Assembly: GCA_031310005.1 (NCBI GenBank)
Contig: CM062385.1
Span: 1,674,001 to 1,738,000, forward strand
Length of the DNA stretch: 64,000 nucleotides
Source: Dactylellina haptotyla
Taxonomy: Eukaryota > Ascomycota > Orbiliomycetes > Orbiliales > Orbiliaceae
Reading direction: 5' to 3'
The notes beneath the pieces are model-generated. The model did not search any database. It was not told the origin of the DNA and was given only the letters and a program-made list of their open reading frames with translations. Shown here one piece after another: positions 12,197 through 23,743 of the stretch; positions within the stretch are counted from its first letter, which is position 1; each line of letters starts with the position of its first letter. A program made the position numbers and the translations under genes.

Positions 12197-15100
12197 CCGA
12201 AGGTGGATGGAGAAACGGTGCTGGATTATTAAACACAAAATATCAATAATTAATCACCAGGCTCGATTAAAAATGCAATTATAATGAGGCTTTGGATCTA
12301 GCTATGGACATGCATGAATTACTTCTTTTTGGGCCAGAGTTCTAGTAGGAATAGTGATATGTAGATAGTACATTTGATGTTTCTCCCCAGATGCATAAAT
12401 GTAGGCAGAGATTTGGGGCATTATTGAGGACCGTAATCACCATAATATGCTCTTCTGGTTTGATTATATATATTGCCCGATTGATACCTGCTGCGGCGTA
12501 AGCACACTAGCATCCGCTGAACTCCGAACGAGGCGCGCGAGGCGTCTAATTTTCCGACGGGGAAGATTGAATACTCGATGATTCTAGAAACCGTGTACTT
12601 GTTAACACGTTGCTTCTTTCATATATACATATCATGGAGCGAAGTAGCCAGGTTACAACTGTGGAAAACAGCAGGCACCCCGCGGATGACATATACTATT
12701 ATTCTGATCATTTATAATTCACCGTCGGGTATTCCGTGGGGGGACGCGTTTGGGGTTCCCAAGTAAGGCATCCCGACTATAACGTGGGATTTTTAAAAAT
12801 GCGTTTTTGTATACGTATAGCAGCTGGAGTGGCAGATAGGCACCAGCGCTTTTTCGGACTGACAGCAGCGGGGGATAATTTTTCATCTTTCGATCTGTCG
12901 GTGTAACCTGCCAAGAAGTTCGATCCATGGGACCGCTGAGTTTAATTGTCACAATTTCACAACTTCGTCTGATGCTCTTTGGAAATATCCCTTGCAAATG
13001 CAACTAGGTACCTTTCTGGATCTAGATACCTAGAGCAGGGGATTTGAAACGGCTTTCTGATTCAGATTTAGTCAATCAGATAGCTGTGATTTACAGGGTT
13101 GTGAATTAAGGTTATTTCTTTGTCTGAATATATATTGGAGGGACCGAAGACTTGCGAGAACAAGGCTGTGTATTTTGCACCGGCTTCCCGCGATGTGCTT
13201 AGGAGCTCACAGTTAAATATGTATTACTAATAGCCTAGAAATAATCTTTTAATCCCATATTTCCAAGTTAGCAAATACTCGGCCACTTCTTCATATTCTT
13301 ACTTTGCCGTCGATGGTCACCGCTCGTTGTTCTGGTCGAAGTTCCTATCTGTGCGTGGAAAAAGCTATAATCCTCGACGAGATTTGAGTGGAATCATGGA
13401 TTTATAATTATACGGATATCGAAGGTAACTTTCTATGTGTCGATTTATCTAGTACGTATTTGTGGTTGCGTACCTAATTTACTAACTCGGGTCAACTTAG
13501 AAGCCCAATATTGCTAGTATGTTATGAACATTGATGAGAAGATGGTAAGAGTTTGAAGTGATGTAAAGATAGTAGTGGCGAAGTTGAGGGGGTGTGATAT
13601 GCTAGACACGATGGTCTAGTCGTTTAGATGATAGAACTTATATTCCAGATCTCCAGGGAACAGCCTCAATCGGTCCGCTTGATTCCAGGTTCTCTCTTCC
13701 CGCTGAGCGGGTATCGTTCAATTATTAGTTGAACCAATACAATAAGTCCCTTTTTGTGTATGCACCGCGGGGGCACAGATCCCAACCTTGATGCATAGGA
13801 ATGAGTGCGGACTTCCTTTCGGAATCACTCCCGTATCCTTTGAGAATGCGTCAAAGTGGCTTAGAAGACACACAAGCGGGTATATCTGCATGAAAAATCT
13901 AGGATGGGACCAAACACACGCAAGCTAAAACAGCATGCGGCAGGGCCATGTTGGATTAGCCATATGTGGGTGTGCATCGGACCGGATCTAAAATCTGAGT
14001 TGCGGCTTGATAGGGGACAAGTAGCAGAGATTAATTCTCCTTCAGTAGTATCGCAGCTAGGAGGCTCGCTTCAGATGATTGTCAATGTGATTTGTGAGCA
14101 AAGGAGTTGCAGAGACCATTGCCGTGTGTGTACGTAGACAAGCAGCATCTTTTACCAAATGGATGAGCTGTAATGGCTTGTGTAGCGTCGGAATAAAGGT
14201 TGAGAGAGTTGAAAGCTGCTTGTGCTGGATCCACTGACGGGATCCAAAGGATATATAGTATCCGCGGGCAGCTAGTTGACGGCAGAGTGCTTGTTGTTGT
14301 ACAAAGCGGGAGACCGGTGGAAAGAGAAGGGAAAAATAAATGCAATTTGCACATGCATGTATGCAATATTTTACTCAATAATATACAATGCAAGCCAACT
14401 TCTAGTATATGATCTAAGATAGATATAAATAAATCCTAGTGCATTGCGTTGGGCTAGACTTCTAGCAATGCAGTCAAAAAACTTCTCGAGAAGAGCAGCT
14501 TGGAATGCATACTCAATATAGGATCACGAGTAACTGGCCACAAGTATCTGGGCACAAACATTTGTCTAATATCGCATCGTGCAAGATTTTCGGTGGCTAG
14601 AAATTTGTGCGAGAGGGCCAAGTCAGAAGATCGGCTCCATATCATGCTCAAACCGTTGTGTATCCACCGCGAGCTAGTTTGGCACAACCGGCTTATTGCA
14701 GCCTTGGTACTATACAGACTACTTTTTTTTTGCTTTTTAAATCTATATCTGTGGGGGCTTTTCGACCATAGTATTTTCAAACTATTGCAAAGGTTATCTT
14801 GGTTTAAAAAAAAAAAAAAGGATAGGCACGCAAGAAAATAGGATTTGTCTAGGCGCGTGTGGAGTTATAGGTCAGCAACCAGTCACTTGGCCGGGGAGGG
14901 TCCGCGCAGAAAGTTTGTATCGTATCTTGAAGTAGTAACATTCGCACCGCGCTACGGAATGCCAAACCATTTAAATTCCGCATCCGAAGGCTCTATCAAC
15001 GCTGGGATAGATTTGCGAGGGGATATTGCTAGCACTGTCCTCTGACAAGGGGCTTTCCATTCTGCAAAATAGGCTCGGGTGGTGGAAATACGCCATATTT

Positions 15101-15496
15101 TCGTATTTACATTACATGAGATTGATACTGGGCTCAGTATTTCGAAGCCCGTGAGGACTATCGTTCGCAATTGACTAGTCAGGAGTAGTGGGCGGGTTCC
15201 TAGGTTCCTTTGGCTCTTTGGAGAGGGGGGAAGAGAGAGCCGGGAAGCCCAATGGCGATTTTCTATAAATACGGGCTTAATCGCCCAAGAAGCCGTCGTG
15301 TCCTGTTTCTCTGGACTCTCGACAAGCTGCCGCTTCATGATACCCACCAATATTCATCATCCCACCACCCAACCGGTTTTTCGTATCCAAAGACCTCATA
15401 TGTAGTGGTTTCCGTCATACTTTGAGTGCATGTTGAACAGACTGCTGTCCAATTGCTATCGTATTCCGCTGTGAGTAGTCATGTATATGCACAGCC

Positions 15497-15525
15497 TGCA
15501 TCTTCGAGGTGCATCTTCGAGATGC
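15497..15525. repeat. Short tandem repeat with hairpin
   Basis: TGCATCTTCGAG occurs twice in a row (15497-15508, with one extra G, and 15510-15521). The second copy continues into GATGC, so GCATCT and AGATGC can pair around a TCG loop at 15511-15525. Confidence 0.45.
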
Positions 15526-15779
15526 ATGCGCGTGTAGATGTATCAACAACGATCAAGCTGGAGGCCACTGGCCAAAGTTTTACAGCCAATCGAGAGTCTC
15601 TGCGGCTCTGAGAACATTGCTTATATAAGAAACCCCGCCAAGCTAACTCGATTTACAGGCTGTTAGATCCTCCATAATAAATATCGAATTCTTGCCTATC
15701 CGGCTTGCTCATAGCTTATCTATTCGTTTCAAGCACTCCAGCGAGGTTTCCTTTAATGTAAGAAGCGCAAGATCCGAAT

Positions 15780-15860
15780 CCACCAGCCACTCTCCTCCCT
15801 CTCCTTCTTCCCCTCTCCCTCCTTTCCTCCCCCTTACATACCGTATTTCCCCCCCGCAAG
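15780..15860 (+). promoter_or_regulatory. Pyrimidine-rich promoter/leader tract
   Basis: Almost uninterrupted C/T sequence lies on the coding strand 50-130 bp upstream of the ATG at 15912. CT tracts at this place are typical of filamentous ascomycete core promoters and mark the transcription start zone. No TATA box is seen between the tract and the ATG. Confidence 0.45.
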
Positions 15861-15911
15861 CAACAGACAGAGGCTCATTTAACTTGCGTCCTCCGCTTGA
15901 AGCCCCGAAAC

Positions 15912-16289
15912 ATGAGCCGCATTTCCCCCCAAATGATGCTACTTTCCCTTCAGCGCGACGCCAACCTGACCTGGAACTCGCCCCGTCTCCTATTTTTGAA
16001 GATCACTGGTAATGAGGAGCCCGCCACGACGCCCATTGAGATTGCAAAAACCTTAACGCGCCTGCCGTATAACGTTCGCGAACTTATGCTCAACGCTATC
16101 GACACCAAGAACCGCACCCGCTCCGACTCGCACATCTGGATGATAGCAAATCTTTGGACTTGGAGCAAGAAAAGCACCGGGGACGCGAACAGCAACGACG
16201 ACCCCGCGGAGACTCTGCAGGACGTCATCGCTTATCTCACTCTTGTCCCTAGCGAGGAGCTTCCCGAGTACAAGGAAGCAGGCAAATAG
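15912..16289 (+). CDS. Small hypothetical protein (125 aa)
   Basis: Single-exon ORF from the ATG at 15912. The 125 residues are soluble in character. Residues 1-60 carry short hydrophobic and amphipathic segments, including TLTRLPYNVRELML. A Trp-containing segment follows (WMIANLWTWSK), then an acidic polar end (PSEELPEYKEAG). I do not recognise a family. The pyrimidine tract just upstream and a methionine start shortly after it support a real gene. A different frame starting near its stop encodes a Thr/Ile-rich hydrophobic segment (about 16380-16460), so a spliced form with another C-terminus cannot be excluded, but I found no good intron that would join them. Confidence 0.55.
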   Translation: MSRISPQMMLLSLQRDANLTWNSPRLLFLKITGNEEPATTPIEIAKTLTRLPYNVRELMLNAIDTKNRTRSDSHIWMIANLWTWSKKSTGDANSNDDPAETLQDVIAYLTLVPSEELPEYKEAGK

Positions 16290-17210
16290 ATTCGTCATTC
16301 GACTCGCCCCGACGGACTCGCGCGAGTTTCTTCACGGTTCCGCATCGCGGTCGTTACCGGGAAAGGGCTGCCACTATTACCACCACCACCATAGCCGTCA
16401 CGACTGCAATAATCACTGCTATAATTGTAACTACATTTGTAACCATCACCGCCGCCGCCGAATAAGGTGGAGGAGCAGTAGGAATAGAATTACGAGTGGG
16501 TGGTGCCTGCGGGAGATAACTTCACGTCAATGCCGCGGACTTTCGCGCACTCCCAAACCTCCGGGAGGCAGTGTTCTGGCGAAACGAACGGGGTTTCACG
16601 GTAACGACCGCATGCGGTTCCTTCAGCTTTTCTTGTTGGTGCTACGTCTTTGGATTCTTGTGTTCTTACGAGTCAACTTTCATCAGCGTCTTTTGTATTT
16701 CATTGTTTGTCAAGAAAACAGCTTAGATTGTCCGCCTCATGTCGTACTCGATATTAAATCTTTTTTTCCCTTATTAAAAAACAAAGAAAAGAAAACATCT
16801 ATAAACGAAAAAAAAAAACAAAAATATATAAAATTAAAAGTTTTTGTGGTTTATTTACTGGACACAGCTGGATATGAGGACACCTGCTAAACTACGTGCT
16901 AGAACCATATAGCCTCTCGGGTGAATACCATTGGATATTGCCCCTGCCCACCGCCCAAAACCGCAATAACGTTTACATAAACCAGAACACCAGAGACTGG
17001 GACAAGACTCCGCGCGGTTTCAAGCTATTTTCACCAGTTCGGCGGGGAATTTACCCCTCGGGCTAAGGCGCGCAACCTCCGATATCTTTCTCAGCCTTGT
17101 TGGTATCTATCCGAGGTTGTCGACGTCGACAAGGGCCCTGGCCAACTCGCTGTGTATCCTTCGCTAGCTCAAAATCTAGCCCCGACACATCGCCCGTGAG
17201 GTAGACCGGC
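16290..17210. other. Intergenic between convergent genes
   Basis: Holds the 3' flanks of the small plus-strand gene and the minus-strand glyoxalase. Positions 16740-16860 are A/T-rich with A runs, as expected for 3' ends. No further gene supported. Confidence 0.4.
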
Positions 17211-17937
17211 CTAGTGTACCATATTTTGCGGTACGAGCTCCACAAGATACCCGTCCTAGGAAGGACAATCATCACTGTTAGTTTTGATTTTACCTCAAAT
17301 ATCGCCAAGATGAAGAAAAGAAAAAGGCACTCACAGGATCAGCAACGAATGCGATCTGGTCAAGGAGTTTGCTGTACCCCTCATGGATTTCACCCCGCCC
17401 GACCCCTCTTTCGCTCTCCCACTCGCTCAAAGGAACGCTCTCGCGTGTGGATACGCCTAGATCCTTCAACACGGTCACCCCTGCCGTCTTCAAGCGCTCA
17501 ACTGCGGTTCTAACGTCCGGCACTGTGAACCCCACCTGGCCGAACCCGAGGTGCGGGGCATCGTTGCCCGTTGAGTAGAATCCTTCTTCCTGCTTCTCCG
17601 AGCCGTGAACGTGGTAGAGTTCGAGCAGACCGAGGGTGTGCGCGAGATTAGCGCAGGTACGGTCAGCCCAGGCGGGTATATCCGCGCGGTCGGCGTCGGA
17701 GTGCGGGTATCCGAGATAGTAGATTGTGAAAGGACCGGTGTTCATTGTGAAGATCGTACGCATGCCCATGAGGTTTACGTAGAAGTGGAGAGATTTTTGG
17801 GGGTCACGGATGCGGAACATAAGGTGATTGAGCTTATAGCCTATCGTGGGAGCGTCGGGGCCCAGGGCCGGGTCGGTTTTGTGGCCGTTTGGGAGAAATT
17901 GCCCCAGCGGGAAGGGTGAAGGAGAGGGGTCCGACAT
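17211..17937 (-). CDS. Glyoxalase I (lactoylglutathione lyase), single domain (215 aa)
   Basis: Two exons on the minus strand, 17335-17937 and 17211-17255, with a 79-nt intron (GTGAGT donor, CCTAG acceptor). Glyoxalase I turns the methylglutathione hemithioacetal of methylglyoxal into S-lactoylglutathione in the cytosol. The N-terminal half-motif LNHLMFRIRDPQKSLHFY places the first metal ligand at His38. LLELYHVHGSE gives Glu106 and the last exon (DGYLVELVP) gives Glu207. The fourth position, normally His in GFGHIG, reads GFGQVG (Gln134; codon CAG). Length fits a one-domain enzyme plus a 35-residue extension; yeast Glo1 is a two-domain fusion. The loss of one His ligand is odd: Gln is a known metal ligand in human GLO1, but at another position. 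Activity is therefore likely but not certain. Confidence 0.88.
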
Positions 17938-19683
17938 ATTTTGCTCTGTTTCTTCTCGATAGCTAGGTTTTTGCTTGTATTGTCGAGTATAATAAAATTT
18001 TGAATTGAATATAGAATTCGATGGGTATGTATCCGTGCGGACCCAGATACCGGGATCGGGTATGCCGGGTCAAACGTCAGTGATCGTGCCGACGCAGCTG
18101 TTTGGAAGGAATTAAATTCCGATTGGGCATTAGCGTCCTTGGGCTGCAGCTATTCCGTCGAATTGGATTCAACGGGAGCGGATGCGTTTCGAGAAATGCA
18201 TGCACTCACGTATTGTGAGGTGTGTAACGGAGTGATTGGTTACCGTGTACGCGTATATGTAGGAATATTCAGGAATATAAGAAAAATATGTAAAAGAACG
18301 TGAATATTCAGGATTTTTCGAAAAAAAATTTGATGCGAGGGAGGACAGTTCATATATGCGTTTGAACCTCGAGCGGCTGGAGGCTTTTGCATATGCGAGC
18401 AAGCAAGACTTTTCTCAGAATATTGAATTGTTTTCAATATGTCCAAGGTGGAGACAAGTCCGAGGTTGTGGAAGATATCTCGCCCAAGCACTAGTGCGCT
18501 GGTGTTTCGATCCGAAAAACCATCGGATAGTGGTACCTTTGCGTTGTGATGCCGTTCACCTGTTGCATTTCCAGACTGAGGTCGAGATTAACAGAGAAAG
18601 CACCAGCATCTGGTCGTGGGCGGCTAGTTCGAGCGGCCTAGCTGATTGGTCGTGGGAACAGATGCTGTCTTGGGATTGCGAATACTATCAACTTGAGGAT
18701 AGGACGACGACCGGGGTCCGTCGGGTGTGAATTGCGGGGAGGGAGGCTCGAGGACCCTGTCGATGTGACATAGCGTCTCAGCGATGATATGACAGATGCT
18801 CGTTTGCATGCACGGTATCGTATCGTATGTATACATGCAATATATATATACTGGTGTTATCCGGCTGTTGTTTCAAAGACGTCGTTTCCGTATTTCCCAA
18901 ACCGGATATCCACCTCGAGGTGTTGCATGCGGGTGGCGAGACCGTTCCTCCGCCGCAGATGGACAAGCAGCAGAGCCGCCTCAGCCAAACCACCACCCTG
19001 GCGGATAGGAATAACAGCCTCGCGGACGGAGACAGAAGGGGCCCTCAAAGGACGCGGAGGGGGGGAAGCGCGACGGTTCCGGCTGCTGGTTTCCCGACGG
19101 TATCGCGCTCTATCCACCATACATACCCATACATACTACACACATTTGTATTCCACAACATTGCATTGTCAATGTGTAGAGAGGGTGGTAGAAGGCAAGT
19201 GCCGCGGCCAGATAACGTGATAGGCCGCCGATGCAATCATCTCCGAGAGCAGACAAGCGGACGGTCAGCACCGTCAGAATAACAGCAGGATAAAACGAGA
19301 TTGATGATGGAGTCGTGCAGTCAGCCAAGGGTTTGCCGGTGACGTCATGTCGCTTTCCTTGGCTGACCAACCGGCCAACCACATTTGAGATGGAAGAGCC
19401 GGATGAGCCCATTGCCCGCGCGGGACTAGCGAGCTCGCACCGCTGATTAGTAACTTCACTTAGTCGGCCCTTAGTGATCACTGCGACGGATTCCGGGAAC
19501 AGATTTTTCCCTCTCTCTTATATCCCTTCTGTGCTGCTCGTTATTTTCTGTCCGTTCTCTCGTTCTGTTCTGCCACAATCCCACGATGTTCCGTAGTTGC
19601 CCTCCGTAGAACCTCTCCTCGTACACATATATCTCGAGATAGGATATATATATATAAATATACTTATATATCGCTAAAGAAAG
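17938..19683. other. Divergent intergenic region of 1.7 kb
   Basis: Shared upstream region of the glyoxalase (minus) and the DUF2985-like gene (plus). No coding frame is convincing. It holds a CRE-type palindrome inside an inverted repeat (19320-19367) and a TA-rich stretch (19644-19672) directly before the plus-strand ATG. Confidence 0.45.
19320..19367. promoter_or_regulatory. CRE-type palindrome TGACGTCA framed by an 11-bp inverted repeat
   Basis: GTCAGCCAAGG (19320-19330) and CCTTGGCTGAC (19357-19367) are exact reverse complements. Between them, at 19340-19347, lies TGACGTCA, the full bZIP (ATF/CREB-type) site. It is about 340 bp upstream of the ATG at 19684. Binding by a fungal bZIP factor is inference from the site. 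Confidence 0.5.
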
Positions 19684-22071
19684 ATGGCCAGCCCGAACAG
19701 GCGGCCGTCCGCGCCTCCCGCCGCCGGACGGCCTCGCTCTGGCTCGCTCCAGGTCGACACCGCCCATCTCGATCACAGCACTCCCGCCGGCCTCAATGCC
19801 GTCGACAACATCGAGCCCGTCCCCGCCCCCGCCAGCAGACGCTTCTTCCCCCGCCGGCCCGTAGGCTCGCGGCCTCTCGTGCCCGCCCGGTCCGAGATCA
19901 CTCAGTCGATACCCTCCGTCATCTCCTCCGCCAGCGGCAATGTTAGAAACAGCCGGGCCAGCTCCGTCTCTGCCGCCAGCCGCCCGCCTACCATCAGACT
20001 CCGCCGCCTGCCCTCCAATTCGGACCTCAACGATGCCTACGGCCAATCCGCCCAGCAGCCGGTGGCCTTCCACCCGCAGTACCAGCAACAATACCAGCCG
20101 CCAATGGCCCACCCTCCCCAATCCTCCCAGCACCTCGCCCTGCCCTCGCACACCCGGCCCCGGAGCGCCTCCGACCCGGCCAGGCACTCGTGGCTCAACG
20201 ATCCCTCCACCCTTCGCTCCTCGCAGATCATGTCCCCCGTGCAGGAAAACCCGCCAGAATTCCCCCCAACCCCTCCACCCAAAATCCCCCTGGCTGCGGA
20301 CCGCACTGGTGCCGGCTTCGACGACGACTCCTCCAAGCCTCCAATTCCTCCCAAGGAGCCCCTCGAAGACGCCCCCGTGCCCCCACCCGCACCGGCACTG
20401 CGGCCTCAGGCGAACAGATTCTCGAGCACCTTCTCCGTAGCCGGGGCCAGGTCTCTGTTGGGAATGAAGCAGAGGATGGAGGACGTCGAAAGGATGGCCA
20501 TGCAGCCTCCTCCTCCCCAGAAACCTCTCCCTCCGCCTCGTAGAGAGTACAATCAAGACGTTGTGGATTTACTCGACGTTATAGGTAATTGACTTTTCTA
20601 TACCTATCACTAAAATCCTTTTGTTCATATTCTAACTGACGATGTGATATGTATCTGCAGACCCCGAGGTATCAACACTATCAACCCTCACTAATGTGCA
20701 AAATTCTCTGTTCATTCCGAATCTCGGCGGCCTCCTCAACAGACACCCCACCTATGATCTATCTTCGATTGCAGGACGGGACTCTCGCCGAGGGTCTCGA
20801 GTAGAGCGGCCGAAAACGCCCCTCATAGATGAACTCTCCCAAGAAGATGATATTGCGCCTGACGAAGCCATCCCACCATCCCTCGAACGCCAGCGGAGTC
20901 GCGCCATGAGCATCACATCGAACCTGACCGACTCGCATTATGCCGTTCTACCGCACGGAGTCACCATAGAAGACTGGAGCCCGGAGGAGAAAGCCATGTT
21001 GGACGACCATGTCCGGCATCTAATGCACTCGAGGCGAGAAAAGTTCAAACGTGGATGGAGGGGTTTCAAACAATATGTCAAAAGACGTAAGTATCAAATT
21101 GCTTGTTAAATCTTTTTTAATTATCGAAAGCTAACAATATAAAATTAGCAATGGGCTTCTTTGTCACTCTATATGCCACTCTCATCACCCTGTTCGGTCT
21201 CGCATGGGTGCTCTTCTTGATCGGATGGATCTATGTCGGGGAGAAGCAGCTCTACGTCATCAACATTATCGACAACGTCCTCGTTGCCCTCTTCGCCATT
21301 GTTGGCGATGGCCTCGCACCATTCCGCGCCGTCGACACTTATCACATGATTTTTATCGCCCACTACCATTTCTTGACCTGGAAGCTCCGCAAGAAGCGCC
21401 GTCTCCCGGACCTCCAAAACCACAACGATCTCCCCACTCGCCAGTTTGTCTCGATAGAAGCAGATCGGGCGTCCGTCATCCGAGACCTCGAAACGGCATG
21501 GGAGGAACGTGACGAGGAACCTGTGCTGACAGAAAAGCAGCAAGAACGGTTCGAACACCACTCTATGAAATTCTCAAAGTCGCACACCTACTACCGCCCC
21601 CACGAGACGAGGACGCACTACGCGTTCCCCGTGAAGCTGTTGATCACTGTCACTATCCTGCTCGACTGTCACTCCCTGTTCCAAATCTCTCTCGGCGCTG
21701 TGACCTGGGGTATCAGCTACCACCACCGTCCTGGTGCCCTAACGGCATCCATCCTCTGCTGTTCCATCACCTGTAATATTGCGGCTGGTATCGTGATATC
21801 CATCGGAGATCGAATGTCGAGGAAGAAGCGCATTATCGAGCAGGAGTTCAGACAGGGACTGACCGAAGAGGCTATCGGGCATGTGAAAAAGAAGAAGCAG
21901 AAGCAGAAGGAGAAGGCTACAACAGACGATCTGGTAGGAACGGCGAGCACCAGTGCTGATGCGTTGGGGATGTCCAAGGAGAGCTCTAGCATGAGTTTAT
22001 TGGATGATGAAAAGGAGAAGCCAAAGGAGAAGAAGAAGAAGAAGATCTCATTGAGATCGCATTCGAAGTGA
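19684..22071 (+). CDS. DUF2985-like integral membrane protein with Pro/Ser-rich N-terminus (749 aa)
   Basis: Three exons: 19684-20584, 20661-21086 and 21149-22071, all in frame; total 749 residues. The first 320 residues are Pro/Ser/Arg-rich and disordered. Residues about 370-440 carry an amphipathic charged segment (IEDWSPEEKAML...RRGWRGFKQYVKR-like). Exon 3 starts with a strong hydrophobic helix (GFFVTLYATLITLFGLAWVL), followed by a second hydrophobic stretch, a cytosolic-looking charged loop with YYRPHETRTHYAFP, and two further helices. The C-terminus is Lys-rich. This pattern (long disordered N-terminus, then the membrane block with the region before TM1 ending in VKR) matches the fungal DUF2985 family, for which I know no assigned reaction. 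The ATG has a good context (AAAGATGG). Membrane location is certain from the sequence; function is not. Confidence 0.85.
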
Positions 22072-22359
22072 AGGAGTTAGAATATATAAACATACACATA
22101 CCTATCATCCTCGGTTGGATTGTAGAAAAAAGTTGTTAGCGTGGAGGAGTACCCCTGTTTTGAAATTACCCTGGGTTATGGATGTTTGAGTATTAGCAGC
22201 GTTTACTGTTGCGGAATATACGTACTATTATAATGTCGGTTACGCTCTTCCGTTCGAAAGCCTCTGTAGCGATTTTTAGCGGAATATATGAAGAAATTAT
22301 TGGATAAGAATTTAAATCTAAACGCATTGCTAAACGTGAATCTATAAAAATCAACCTCT

Positions 22360-23743
22360 TCACCTCTGCCATGGCCACCGTGGTATTAAACCAGAAACAC
22401 CGTCCAGAAGCGCCTGTTCCTCCGTATTCCTCTCTCTCAAACCGTTGATATCAAGAACTTCATCTCCACTCTGATATCCCTTAAGCTTCGGCTCCCTCAT
22501 CAACCTGAACACCGCCCCTTCCACCATTCCCAACTCATCCGTCTTGCGCCTCGGGTACCGCCAATCAACGACAAACCTGCCCCTCGCATCGATCTCCTCG
22601 TCGCTCAACCGCTCCACCCGCCACTTCTCCTTCTTCGGTCTACGTTTATCGGTGACCATCGAGTACAACAAATGGTATACATCCTCCACCGTCCTCTCCT
22701 TTCTAAACTGATAACTCAGGTACTGCCACGTTCCGCCTTCTTCGGGCTCTTCCAGAGGACGGGTCGGGTATACTATCTCCAATTCACTGATCCGGCGAGT
22801 ATCATACCAGTGCAGCGCGGTGCGCACGGCGGCTAGATCGGTGCCGTGCTGGTGAACTTCTATCGATACTTTCCGCATGTTGGGGAGGTAAGTTGACAGG
22901 AGGTACTCGAATTCGGATACGTCCTGGTGGCTCGGTTCCAGGGGGTCAGGTGCTGTCCATTTGTAGTTGTTTCCGGGGAGGGTGACGGCGATCATCGATT
23001 GCGTGATGAAGAGCTCTCTGATGTTGTTTCTGATGCGAAAGTCGAGGTTGTGCAGCAGCTTTTTGGTGTTGTGTCCGAAGCTGGCGACGATGAAGCGGTT
23101 GGCTGAGACGACGTCTAGGAGGGATGGGGTGATCTTTGCCGGGTCGAAGGTGCGAGTCCATTCTGCGCCGCTGGTGGTGCAGTCCGAGAGCGCTTTGAGG
23201 ATGTTGCGGTGCTGGCGCTGGATGGCGGATTCGAGTTCCCGGCCGAACTCGCGGCTGACTGCTTGGTATCTTGCGAGGAGGGCGGGAGATGGGGTAATGA
23301 TGGAGAAGTTTATCGCTGCGGGGAACTATTCGGCATATTATTAGATATTTTATGTTATGATAGTAGAGTGTGCGGCGAGATTGGAGGAATTTTGGAATAT
23401 GATGTGTACTTTTTTCTGATCCTTTTGGGCCATTCTGACGGCGTTCCAGCCGTGATATGTTTCATAGAAGTCGTCGAATTGCCAGGGGGATTTGAAGACA
23501 AAGTTGACCTTAACGGGGAGGATTTCTTGGTAGATTTGCTCGCGGATTTCAAGTGAGAGGGAGAAGAAACTAACGTATCTCTGGCATTAGTGTAAAAGCA
23601 ATATTACCAAAAATCCCAATGGCGTCTACGAGATGTCATCATTACCTTGTCGGCTCAGTTTTACTATCAGTATTTACCTCTATGCTGGGAATGGTCGACA
23701 TGGTCCCAGGACTGGGATCCAAATCCATAGGCTCCAAATCCAT
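22360..23743 (-). CDS. Hypothetical protein with F-box-like / 2EXR-like N-terminal motif (407 aa)
   Basis: Three exons on the minus strand: 23646-23743, 23410-23569 and 22360-23325; introns 76 and 84 nt; frame kept throughout, 407 residues. The N-terminus is acidic (MDLEPMDLDP). Exon 2 begins FFSLSLEIREQIYQEILP, which resembles the LPxEIRxxIYxxIL helix that opens F-box-like and 2EXR proteins, a group much expanded in filamentous ascomycetes. The remainder has aromatic and charged residues without a catalytic signature and ends PRWPWQR. No membrane segment. By similarity of the helix it may be a substrate adaptor, but that is inference. A second in-frame ATG at 23728 is an alternative start and would shorten it by five residues. 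Confidence 0.7.

Larger units (their letters stand above)
12197..15911. other. Gene-free region of 3.7 kb
   Basis: No convincing coding frame. It contains a 14-nt A run near 14806, a short tandem TGCATCTTCGAG (15497-15521) whose second copy extends into a small hairpin, and a strong pyrimidine stretch at 15780-15860 just before the next gene. Confidence 0.4.

Noticed and set aside
14450-14830. A-run at about 14806 as the tail of a retroposed element
   Set aside because: No target-site duplication or internal promoter words could be seen, and no second copy in the window.
16243-16890. Plus-strand frame of 215 codons with a His/Asn-rich part
   Set aside because: Starts inside the preceding gene in another frame and its composition follows simple ACC/CAC repeats; the last third is A-run sequence. 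The Thr/Ile-rich membrane-like segment in the third frame (about 16380-16460) has no start codon or good intron linking it to a gene.
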